A stretch of DNA of 64,000 bases. Origin: Streptomyces sp. TRM68416 (GTDB lineage Bacteria > Actinomycetota > Actinomycetes > Streptomycetales > Streptomycetaceae). Positions 17,401 to 23,596 of this stretch are shown piece after piece (within the stretch, counting starts at the first letter, position 1; the number at the start of each line of letters is the position of its first letter). A program made the translations under genes and the position numbers. Location of the stretch: NCBI RefSeq assembly GCF_014596915.1, contig NZ_JACVWU010000023.1, positions 62,001-126,000 on the forward strand, read 5' to 3'. Under the pieces are notes generated by a model. It saw only the letters and a list, made by a program, of their open reading frames with translations. It was not told the origin of the DNA and ran no database searches.

Positions 17401-17453
17401 CGGGTCGGCTCCGCCCGCGCCTGACGCTCCCGTCGTGGCGCTGATCCGCCCAT
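14430..17453 (-). CDS. Large STAND (NB-ARC) LuxR-family regulator with repeat insertion
   Basis: This is a 1007-residue transcriptional regulator. Domains in order: P-loop NTPase (Walker A TGPGGVGKT at 42-50, Walker B LLLVVDNCEHLL near 115, ILATSRHRLG sensor), a repetitive Ala/Gly/Pro-rich insertion (about 175-375), the rest of the NTPase/winged-helix module (LPLAIELAAGRL, ALVGLVDKSVL), TPR-like helical repeats (about 560-900), a short collagen-like Gly-Glu-Ala repeat, and a C-terminal LuxR helix-turn-helix (LTPRESQVAELVAQGLANQQ). Family members oligomerise upon ligand and ATP binding to activate transcription. The insertion splits the NTPase region and is built from 30-residue near-identical units. 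It is coupled to the RsbA-like gene after it. Target genes are unknown. Confidence 0.88.
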   Translation of the reverse strand: MGGSAPRRERQARAEPTRFIDRRAELASGRALLAISRLVTLTGPGGVGKTRLALRLADRVRRTFPDGVRTVHLSGLDDPDLVPLAAADALGLHDHSARPPLTALVEHVRDRRLLLVVDNCEHLLTACAELAAALLRGTHGVRILATSRHRLGLTEEHLLDVRPFPVPDPDDDPNAGTAFPAARPRPGPHSAPPDRTHADTPPPTSTPVPHGRTRTHAAGPRAASTVRATSPPTAPDGHLARAVPPPPTAADRHPAGVVTPAAPGADRHLAGGVTSAAAVADDQPPGAAPLTPTAAHRHPTGNLPPPPTAADGRSAGGALLASAGADGCLAGGVPSTPAVADGRSAGGALLASAGADGHPARGMASTPAGADRHPALALFADRAAAVVPGFRLTAANRAAVARLCRRLDGLPLAIELAAGRLRDLTLDQLLADLDDHYRLLADAAPDTLPRHQTLRAAIDWSHELCTPHERLVWARVSVLAGGFDPETAEAVCGETRGGGDVLEALVGLVDKSVLCREAGPGQTVRYRLLDTLRHYGLDRLRERPGEEAAARRRQRDWMQRRAAACERAWFGPGQREIVARLRADQDNLRAALDFSLGTPGEQRAGLRLAGTLWFYWHACGAPREGCHWLARALAANPEPTPERARALWVAGLLAAGTQDFGQGRRLAEEGRALARDLGEAAEAAHADYVVGVITLFSDDLPAALTHFEAAAARGRVPGQHLSLVGLDRVELACALNFLGEADRAVAVCEEARRLCVRHGEEWVHSYLLRMLALACAVKRDWAQAERHARHALRLKSAVNDVIGIALTLDLLAHVATEQDGDAHERAAVLLGGADRVWADIDRDRWGAATLMTTRRASEHRAREALGGPAYQRAYRRGRALDLDRLVAHALDTDSGEAGEAREAGVPGEAGRAGPAGEAREAGVPGEAGRAGGPTPPAPLTPRESQVAELVAQGLANQQIADRLVIARRTAEGHVERILNKLGLNNRNQLATWMTTRHRMPLHREGTL
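14664..14765. repeat. 54-bp direct repeat in the regulator gene, two copies
   Basis: A 48-base identical block occurs at 14664-14711 and 14718-14765 (period 54). It encodes an 18-residue unit of Gly-Glu-Ala/Arg-Glu-Ala-Gly-Val-Pro just before the DNA-binding domain, so copy changes keep the reading frame. Confidence 0.9.
16386..16523. repeat. 90-bp direct repeat inside the regulator NTPase region
   Basis: An identical 48-base block at 16386-16433 and 16476-16523 repeats with period 90 (30 codons), flanked by further degenerate copies over about 16330-16760. The encoded unit contains DGRSAGGALLASAGADG. All visible periods are multiples of three. Confidence 0.9.
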
Positions 17454-17826
17454 GATCAGCCAGTCCTCTGGGGTGTGGTCCGGGGACGAACCCGGAGCGT
17501 GCGGCTCCTCTTGTGTGCGGACCCTTCACTGTCCCCCGGTGCCGGAGGGTCACGCACCCGGCGCTCACCCTCACGAGTGCACTTCCCCCAGGCCCGCACC
17601 CACGGGACCGGCCTCCACGTACACTGCCCGGCCGCCACCGCAGAGGCGATGCACGCCGACGCGACCGAGCGGTTCACGCCGTCGCGGCCACTTTCACTCT
17701 TGACCTGGTCATGCCATAAGCGGACGATGAGCGCCACACCCGCACCAGCACCGTCGCTGAACCACCCCCCGCTCCACTCCCCACCTTCCGGAGATCCCGG
17801 AATCCCTGGAGACCCAAGGAGAATTC
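17454..17826. other. Divergent intergenic region between regulator and carboxypeptidase
   Basis: This 373-base stretch has no supportable gene. It must hold both promoters. For the carboxypeptidase, TTGACC at 17700-17705 with a 17-base spacer to GACGAT (17723-17728) is a candidate, and AGGAG lies just before the ATG. Near the regulator start, TCCGGG-GACGAA-CCCGGA (17479-17496) can form a short leader hairpin, and AGAGGA is its likely ribosome site. Confidence 0.45.
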
Positions 17827-19179
17827 ATGCGACTTCGCACACGAGGCTCGGGCGCCCGCGGCGGGAGACGCACCGCCGCACTCGCCGCCCTCCTCGCCAT
17901 CGCCCTCGCGGCACCCCTCTCCGCGAACGTCACCGCCAACGCCGACAGCGGCACCAGGGCGGCCCCCTCCGCCGACGACATCCGCCAGTACGAGATCCAC
18001 ACGCACTCCACGGTCAAGGACCGCACGGCGATCCAGCGGGCGGGCGTGACCGTGGACGAGGTCGACGACCACGGCCTGGTGGTCTCCGGCCGCGCGGCCC
18101 AGATCAAGAAGCTGCGCCAACTCGGCTATGAAGTCACCCCGTTGGGCGCCGTACCGGACCGGTCCAACGGCGAGGACGACGTCCGCCTCCTCGACTTCCC
18201 GTCGGCGGACTCGCGCTACCACAACTACACGGAGATGACGAACGAGATCAACTCGATCGTCTCGGCGAACCCGAGCATCGCCAGCACGCGGGTCATCGGC
18301 ACCTCGTACCAGGGCCGGAACATCACCGCCATCAAGATCAGCGACAACGTCGGCACCGACGAGTCCGAGCCGGAAGTGCTGTTCACCCACCACCAGCACG
18401 CCCGCGAGCACCTCACCGTCGAGATGGCGCTGTACCTGCTGCGCGAGCTGACCTCCGACTACGGCACGGACACCCGCGTCACCAACATGGTGAACAACCG
18501 CGAGATCTGGATCATCCCGGACCTCAACCCGGACGGCGGCGAGTACGACATCGCGACCGGCTCCTACCGCTCCTGGCGCAAGAACCGGCAGCCCAACTCC
18601 GGTTCCTCCTACGTCGGCACGGACCTGAACCGCAACTGGGACTACCGCTGGGGCTGCTGCGGCGGCTCGTCCGGTTCGACCTCCTCCCAGACCTACCGGG
18701 GTTCGGCACCCGAGTCCGCGACCGAGGTGAAGGTGGTCGCGAACTTCGTCCGCAGCCGGGTGGTCGGCGGGGTCCAGCAGATCAAGGCCGGCATCGACTT
18801 CCACACGTACAGCGAGCTGGTGCTGTGGCCGTTCGGGTACACCAGGGCCGACACGACGACCGGGATGACGGCCGACGACCGCAACGCCTTCGCGACCGTG
18901 GGCGGGAAGATGGCCGCCAGCAACGGCTACACACCGGAGCAGTCCAGCGACCTGTACATCACCGACGGGTCGATCGACGACTACCTCTGGGGCGTGCACA
19001 AGATCTTCGGCTACACCTTCGAGATGTACCCGAGGTCCAGTTCCGGGGGCGGCTTCTACCCGCCCGACGAGGTGATCGAGCGGGAGACCTCCCGGAACCG
19101 GGACGCGGTCCTGCAGCTGCTGGAGAACGCGGACTGCATGTACCGCTCCATCGGCAAGGCGGCGCAGTACTGCTCGTAG
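17827..19179 (+). CDS. Secreted M14-family zinc carboxypeptidase
   Basis: This is an exported metallocarboxypeptidase that removes C-terminal residues from peptides outside the cell. The 450-residue precursor has a twin-Arg-rich signal sequence (1-39), an activation propeptide (about 45-115) and the M14 catalytic domain. Zinc ligands are His191 and Glu194 (HAREH) and His326 (IDFHTYSE). Substrate-binding [10 protein letters not shown] is at 266-275 and the general base Glu399 is in YTFEMYP, so the active site is complete. CC at 277-278 may form a disulphide-rich loop. It has AAGGAG seven bases before the ATG. Its stop codon is the left end of an 18-base palindrome shared with the convergent gene. 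Confidence 0.92.
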   Translation: MRLRTRGSGARGGRRTAALAALLAIALAAPLSANVTANADSGTRAAPSADDIRQYEIHTHSTVKDRTAIQRAGVTVDEVDDHGLVVSGRAAQIKKLRQLGYEVTPLGAVPDRSNGEDDVRLLDFPSADSRYHNYTEMTNEINSIVSANPSIASTRVIGTSYQGRNITAIKISDNVGTDESEPEVLFTHHQHAREHLTVEMALYLLRELTSDYGTDTRVTNMVNNREIWIIPDLNPDGGEYDIATGSYRSWRKNRQPNSGSSYVGTDLNRNWDYRWGCCGGSSGSTSSQTYRGSAPESATEVKVVANFVRSRVVGGVQQIKAGIDFHTYSELVLWPFGYTRADTTTGMTADDRNAFATVGGKMAASNGYTPEQSSDLYITDGSIDDYLWGVHKIFGYTFEMYPRSSSGGGFYPPDEVIERETSRNRDAVLQLLENADCMYRSIGKAAQYCS

Positions 19180-19194
19180 GCTCCCGGGAGCCTA
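19177..19194. terminator. Palindrome joining two convergent stop codons
   Basis: TAGGCTCCCGGGAGCCTA is a perfect 18-base palindrome. Its first three bases are the TAG of the carboxypeptidase gene and its last three are the TAG of the convergent hypothetical gene on the other strand. It can form a seven-pair hairpin in either RNA and may act as a compact bidirectional terminator, though no T-run follows. Confidence 0.5.
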
Positions 19195-19788
19195 GGACTC
19201 GGACTCGCCGTCCTCGAAGTACGCGTCCAGCACGGCGTCCAGCTGTGACTCCCACTCGCTGAACAGGCTCCTGGCCGTCGCCTCGATCTCGATCGGGTAC
19301 CAGCGGCGGTCAGGAGTGTGCACCGTGACGGTGAACCGCTTGCCGAAGCGGGCGGTCTCCGTCTCCACGGCGCCGATCTCGTCCCAGCGGAATTCGCACT
19401 CCTGGTCGTCCAGGGCGAGCCGGACACCGCGGTGATCGGCGACGATCCGGGCCCGGCGGTCGGCGGCCTCGAAGACCGGCCCGTCGGGGGTCTCGTCGTC
19501 ACCCTGTTCCGCCTGTTCCGCCTGTTCCGCCTGTTCCGCCTGTTCCGCCTGTTCCGCTACGACGGTCTCCTCGACCGGGGTCTCGTCGGAGTCCTTCTCC
19601 TCGGACACGGACTCCTCGGACCCGGACTCCTTGGACCCGGACTCCTTCGACACCGACACCTTGGACACGGGTGGGGTGATCCCCGGCACGAAGGCCGGGT
19701 CGAATCCGGCGCCCTCCAGGGGCTGGCTGCTCGAACCTATGCGCTGCTCCACAGCGGGCAGTATGGTCGACGATCCTGTGCCGCACAC
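19192..19788 (-). CDS. Uncharacterised protein with acidic Ala-Glu-Gln repeat
   Basis: I do not recognise this family. The 198-residue acidic product has an N-terminal disordered half rich in Ser/Glu (repeated SKESGSKESGSEES), six Ala-Glu-Gln triplets in a row, then a folded C-terminal domain of about 95 residues (RRARIVADHRGVRLALDDQE to the end). This domain has alternating strands and a final helix, reminiscent of a PH-like or small beta domain. No signal peptide or membrane helix is seen. It stands between convergent and co-directional genes with a 46-base gap to the ridA operon end. Confidence 0.72.
   Translation of the reverse strand: MCGTGSSTILPAVEQRIGSSSQPLEGAGFDPAFVPGITPPVSKVSVSKESGSKESGSEESVSEEKDSDETPVEETVVAEQAEQAEQAEQAEQAEQGDDETPDGPVFEAADRRARIVADHRGVRLALDDQECEFRWDEIGAVETETARFGKRFTVTVHTPDRRWYPIEIEATARSLFSEWESQLDAVLDAYFEDGESES
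19506..19556. repeat. 9-bp tandem repeat encoding Ala-Glu-Gln
   Basis: The unit ctgttccgc repeats without interruption nearly six times. It encodes the Ala-Glu-Gln tract of the 198-residue protein in frame and is a candidate for length variation between strains. Confidence 0.85.
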
Positions 19789-19834
19789 AGCCAGCCCCCT
19801 GCATCGTTATACGAAGATGCTCAACCCGGCGCCG

Positions 19835-20245
19835 TCACCCCAGCACGGCAAGGGCGTCGATCTCGACGAGCAGGCCCGCGGGGAGGCCGACGTAGACCGT
19901 CGTGCGCGCGGCGGGCGGAGCGGTGAGGTTCTGCGCCTCGAAGTAGGCGTCGTAGATCTCGTTCAGCTCGGCGAAGTGGGCCACGTCCGTCAGATAGACG
20001 CGGATCATCATCACGTCGTCCCAGCTCGCGCCGCCCTCCTCCAGGATCGCCTTGACGTTGGCGAGGGTCTGGAGGGTCTGCTCGCGCAGGGTGGGACCGG
20101 CGGGCGTGGGCGGCCTGCCCTCCTCGGCCGGCAGGAAGCCGACCTGGCCGGCGACCTGGAGGATGTTGCCCTTCTTCACGCCGTGCGAGAACTTCGCGGG
20201 CGGGGTGGTGTGGGTGCCGGGGGTGAGCGCGATCTTCTCGGTCAT
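19835..20245 (-). CDS. RidA-family enamine/imine deaminase
   Basis: RidA proteins hydrolyse reactive 2-aminoacrylate-type enamines and imines released by PLP enzymes. The 136-residue protein has the family layout: NILQVAGQVGFLP, the TLANVKAILEEGGASWDDVM helix and strand, and the C-terminal RTTVYVGLPAGLLVEID with the conserved Arg. The ATG overlaps the stop of the iclR gene (ATGA), placing it last in the kinase-iclR-ridA operon. Because a D-amino-acid deaminase (a PLP enzyme that makes such intermediates) is encoded divergently at 22322, a role in cleaning up its products is a sound inference. Confidence 0.88.
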   Translation of the reverse strand: MTEKIALTPGTHTTPPAKFSHGVKKGNILQVAGQVGFLPAEEGRPPTPAGPTLREQTLQTLANVKAILEEGGASWDDVMMIRVYLTDVAHFAELNEIYDAYFEAQNLTAPPAARTTVYVGLPAGLLVEIDALAVLG

Positions 20246-21006
20246 GAACTGCCGTCCTTCGCTGGGGGCTTGCCGGAGCACTCGCCGCTGATCTCGTCCG
20301 CCGTGCGGCGTACCAGCGGCAGCAGGGTGAGGAGTTCGTCGGCGGTGGCGACGACATTGGGCGCGGAGACCGACATGGCGGCGACCACGCGGCCGTCGGC
20401 GCCGCGGATCGGGGCGGCCACGCAGTTGATGGACTCCTCGTGGCCGCCGAGGTCGGTGGCCCAGCCCTGTTCGCGCACGCGCTCCAGCTCCTTGAGGAAG
20501 GCGGGGGCGCTGGGGGTCGAACGGGCCGTGTACATCGGGTAGTCGAGCTTGTCGGCGAGGGCGCGGCGCTCGGCTTCGGGCAGATCGGCGAGGAGGAGTT
20601 TGGCGACGGCGGCGACGGTGATGGCGACGGGCTTGCCGATCCGCGAGTACATCCGCACCGGGTAGCGGCTCTCCACCTTGTCGATGTAGACCACCTCGCC
20701 CTCCTCGTACACGGCGAGGTGGACGGTGTGGCCGCACCTCTCGTTGAGGCGTACGAGGTGCGGGTGGGCGATCTCGCGGACGTCGAGGTTCTCCATGGCC
20801 TCCTGCGCGAGGGCGATGAGCCGGGCGCCGAGGCGGTAGCGCTGGTCGGACTGACGGTAGACCATGCCGTGTTCGTGGAGGGTGCGCAGGAGGCGCAGCG
20901 CGGTGGACTTGTGGACGCCGAGCCGGTCGGCGACCTGTCCGAGGTCGGCGGGGCCCTCGGCGAGCAGCGGCAGGATGCTCAGCGCCCGGTCTACGGTCTG
21001 GCTCAC
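20242..21006 (-). CDS. IclR-family transcriptional regulator
   Basis: This 254-residue protein has an N-terminal winged helix-turn-helix (LGQVADRLGVHKSTALRLLR at 22-41) and the C-terminal IclR effector domain (HTVHLAVYEEGEVVYIDKVE; INCVAAPIRGADGRVVAAMS). It starts at a GTG that overlaps the kinase stop codon (GTGA), and its own stop overlaps the ridA start. The likely target is the divergent promoter region at 22209-22321, where a perfect TGTTGCA-N5-TGCAACA palindrome lies; the effector may be a D-amino acid or keto acid. The pairing of regulator and palindrome is inferred from location. Confidence 0.9.
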   Translation of the reverse strand: MSQTVDRALSILPLLAEGPADLGQVADRLGVHKSTALRLLRTLHEHGMVYRQSDQRYRLGARLIALAQEAMENLDVREIAHPHLVRLNERCGHTVHLAVYEEGEVVYIDKVESRYPVRMYSRIGKPVAITVAAVAKLLLADLPEAERRALADKLDYPMYTARSTPSAPAFLKELERVREQGWATDLGGHEESINCVAAPIRGADGRVVAAMSVSAPNVVATADELLTLLPLVRRTADEISGECSGKPPAKDGSS

Positions 21007-22208
21007 GGTGTGCGTACCTCCTCGTCGGCCCGACGGCCGGTCTGCGTCCAGCCGGGGCCGAGTCGAAGTCTCCCCCACGTGTCGTCTCCGACGGCTGCCA
21101 GGCGGTCGGCGGTGTCGCGGGCGGGGGGTGGGGCGAGGTCGCCGGGGGTGGTGAGGTTCGCGGCGGCCCAGAGGTGGGCGTGGCGGAGGCATGCCTTCGG
21201 GGGGAGTCCGCGGAGGGTGGCGTGCAGGAATCCGGCGGCGAAGGCGTCTCCGGCGCCGGTGGTTGCTACGACGTCCACGGCGGGCGCGGGTTCGTAGGTG
21301 ACTGTCGGCTCGACCGGCCGAGGGCGGGTCTCGCTCGCCACCGCTGGGCGGGCGCCGTCGCGCTCGCCCGTGCCACCCAAGCGCCACGACTGCCCGCGGC
21401 TGCGGCTGCGGCTGCGGCTGCCGCTACCGCTACTGCTGCCGCTACTGCTGCCGCTGCCGCTGCGGTGGAATGCCACAGCTCCCTTCGCCCCCTGCTTCAC
21501 CACCAGCATCCCCGGCTCCCGCAGCACCTCCCTGATCGCCCCCGCACCCCCCGTCACCCCCCACGCCTCCTCCGCCTCGTCCTCCCCCACGAAGACGAGG
21601 TCGGCCCTCCGGGCCAGCTCCAGCAGCACCCCCGGCCCGTCCGCGGCGTCACGCCACAACCCGGCCCGGTAGTTCACGTCGAAGGAGAGAAGGGGCCACC
21701 CGGGACCGGGCCTCGCGGTCAGCTCCCGCAGCAACCCCGAGCAATCGGCCGACAACGCCGCCGTGATCCCCGACAGGTGCAGCACCCGCCCCGCCCGTAC
21801 CGCCGCGAGGTCCACGTTCCCCACGCCCATCGCGGACGCCGCCGACCCGGCCCGGTAGTAGGCCACCTCGTGCGCGTCCGTCCCCCGCTCCCCCGCCGTA
21901 CGGAAGTAGACGCCCGTGGGACGCGCCGGATCCCGCTGTACGGCGGTGACGTCGACGCCGTAGGACCCGATCGCCTCCACCAGGTGGTCGCCGAAGCCGT
22001 CGGCGCCGACGCGGCTGACCCATCGCACCGAATGACCGGCGGACGCCAGCGCGCAGGCCAGGTTGGATTCCGCGCCGCCGATGCAGCGGTCGAAGGACGG
22101 GACGTCGGCGAGGCGGCCCGGTCGGGTGGGTAGGAAGGTGACCATGGACTCGCCGAGCGCGACGACGTCGACGACGTCGGGGGCATTGCGAGGTCCTGTG
22201 GCGGTCAC
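21003..22208 (-). CDS. PfkB-family sugar/ketogluconate kinase with Ser/Arg-rich insertion
   Basis: This is a ribokinase-superfamily kinase, 401 residues from the GTG at 22208 (GGGAG upstream). The substrate-side GGAESNLACALA is at 44-55 and the ATP-site signature DVVATTGAGDAFAAGF carries catalytic Asp321. It most resembles 2-keto-3-deoxygluconate-type kinases, but substrate cannot be fixed by sequence alone. Between about 250 and 298 there is a Gly/Ser then Ser-Arg dipeptide repeat and a Pro/Arg-rich stretch not found in the fold, encoded by short tandem DNA repeats. It is first in an operon with iclR and ridA and divergent from D-amino-acid genes. Confidence 0.85.
   Translation of the reverse strand: MTATGPRNAPDVVDVVALGESMVTFLPTRPGRLADVPSFDRCIGGAESNLACALASAGHSVRWVSRVGADGFGDHLVEAIGSYGVDVTAVQRDPARPTGVYFRTAGERGTDAHEVAYYRAGSAASAMGVGNVDLAAVRAGRVLHLSGITAALSADCSGLLRELTARPGPGWPLLSFDVNYRAGLWRDAADGPGVLLELARRADLVFVGEDEAEEAWGVTGGAGAIREVLREPGMLVVKQGAKGAVAFHRSGSGSSSGSSSGSGSRSRSRSRGQSWRLGGTGERDGARPAVASETRPRPVEPTVTYEPAPAVDVVATTGAGDAFAAGFLHATLRGLPPKACLRHAHLWAAANLTTPGDLAPPPARDTADRLAAVGDDTWGRLRLGPGWTQTGRRADEEVRTP
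21395..21468. repeat. Short tandem repeats inside the PfkB kinase gene
   Basis: Repeats of gcggct/gctgcc type units run through this stretch and encode the Gly-Ser and Ser-Arg insertion of the kinase. The period is a multiple of three, so the frame is preserved. Confidence 0.75.
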
Positions 22209-22282
22209 GACGGTCGTGGCTCCCAGCCTTGTGCCGGTGTTGGCCGAGATGTTAGACAGCAGCAAGCGCCATGCGCAATGAC

Positions 22283-22301
22283 TGTTGCAGTGAATGCAAC
22301 A
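22283..22301. promoter_or_regulatory. Perfect palindrome operator in the D-amino-acid cluster promoter region
   Basis: TGTTGCA-GTGAA-TGCAACA is a perfect 7+7 inverted repeat, 20 bases before the ATG of the D-amino-acid deaminase gene and 75 bases from the kinase start on the other strand. Its size suits a dimeric repressor; the neighbouring IclR protein is the obvious candidate. Confidence 0.75.
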
Positions 22302-22321
22302 CACCTGATCAGGGAGGCTCA

Positions 22322-23587
22322 ATGGCCACTGAAGCGCTCGCCCGCCTGGCCGAGGAACGCGTCGACCACCGCTTCAAGGGCCTCCCGCCGGACGCCGCCG
22401 GGCTCACCGTCGGCGAGCTGGCCGCCCAGCGCCGCAATCTGTTCACCGGCGGGTTCGCCACGCCCGTACTGGCACTGTCCGCCGAGCGGCTCGAGCACAA
22501 TGTGCGGCTGATGGAGACGTACGCGGACCGGCACGGCCTCGCCTTCGCCCCGCACGGCAAGACCTCCATGGCCCCGCAGCTCTTCCAACGCCAGATCGAG
22601 CACGGCGCCTGGGGCATCACCCTCGCGGTCCCGCACCAGGTGTGGGTGGCAAGGGAGTTCGGCGTGCAGCGCGTGTTCCTCGCCAACGAGCTGGTGGACG
22701 CCGCCTCGCTGCGCCGCATCTCCGCGGAGCTGACCGCCGACCCGTCCTTCCGCTTCGTCTGTTACGTCGACTCCGTGCGCGGGGTCGAACTGATGGACAC
22801 GGCGCTGCGGGGAGCCGCCCGGCCCGTGGACGTGGTCGTCGAGCTCGCCGCCGGTGAGGGCGCGCGGACCGGGGTGCGCACGGAGGCCGAGTGCGTGGCC
22901 GTCGCCGAGGCGGTGGCCGGCACCCGCACGCTGCGGCTCGTCGGTGTCGCGGGGTACGAGGGAGAGGTTCCGCAGGCCACCCCGGAGCGCGTGGCCGCCT
23001 GGCTGCAGCGCCTGATCACCCTCGCCGCCGATCTCGACAAGGCCGGGCTGTTCGCGCAGACGGACGAGATCGTGGTCAGCGCGGGCGGCAGCGCCTGGTT
23101 CGACGCGGTGGCCGACGCGTTCGCCGGGATGCCCGAACTGAGCGCGCCCGTACTGAAGTTGCTGCGTTCCGGCGCGTACGTCTCGCACGACGACGGCCAC
23201 TACCGCAGGCTCACCCCCTTCAACCGGGTCCCCGAGGAGGGCGCCCTGGAGCCCGCGTTCCGCCTGTGGGCGCAGGTGGTCTCGCGCCCCACCCCGGAGC
23301 AGGCCTTCGTCAACGCGGGCAAGCGGGACGCCGCCCACGACCTGGATCTCCCCGTCGCGCAGGTGGTGCGTCGGGACGGGGTGGAGCGCCCGGCGGCCGG
23401 GATCGAGGTGACCGCCCTGTCCGACCAGCACGCCTGGCTGCGTACGGCCCCGGAGGCGGACCTGGAGGTGGGCGACTGGGTCGGCATGGGGCTGTCCCAT
23501 CCGTGCACGTCCTTCGACAAGTGGCAGCTGATCCCGCTCGCCGAGGCGGACGGCACGGTCGTCGACTACATCCGTACGTTCTTCTAG
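22322..23587 (+). CDS. PLP-dependent D-amino-acid deaminase / D-threonine aldolase-like protein
   Basis: This is a fold-III (alanine-racemase-like) PLP enzyme, 421 residues. The PLP Lys is Lys80 in FAPHGKTSMAP, the barrel follows to about 300, and the C-terminal D-serine-dehydratase-like domain ends with a metal-binding HPCTSFDKW motif. This His-x-Cys pair is the zinc site of D-serine dehydratase/D-threonine aldolase relatives. It should convert D-amino acids to keto acids and ammonia, or cleave D-hydroxy amino acids. GGGAGG precedes the ATG. It is followed after 9 bases by an N-acyl-D-amino-acid deacylase gene, so the two form a pathway: deacylation, then deamination. Confidence 0.85.
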   Translation: MATEALARLAEERVDHRFKGLPPDAAGLTVGELAAQRRNLFTGGFATPVLALSAERLEHNVRLMETYADRHGLAFAPHGKTSMAPQLFQRQIEHGAWGITLAVPHQVWVAREFGVQRVFLANELVDAASLRRISAELTADPSFRFVCYVDSVRGVELMDTALRGAARPVDVVVELAAGEGARTGVRTEAECVAVAEAVAGTRTLRLVGVAGYEGEVPQATPERVAAWLQRLITLAADLDKAGLFAQTDEIVVSAGGSAWFDAVADAFAGMPELSAPVLKLLRSGAYVSHDDGHYRRLTPFNRVPEEGALEPAFRLWAQVVSRPTPEQAFVNAGKRDAAHDLDLPVAQVVRRDGVERPAAGIEVTALSDQHAWLRTAPEADLEVGDWVGMGLSHPCTSFDKWQLIPLAEADGTVVDYIRTFF

Positions 23588-23596
23588 GAGGCCGCC

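Noticed and set aside
17479-17496. Sequence resembling a tRNA T-arm (CCGGGTTCGTCCCCGG on the minus strand)
   Set aside because: There is no acceptor stem, anticodon arm or CCA-type end around it; it is a simple hairpin in the leader of the large regulator gene.
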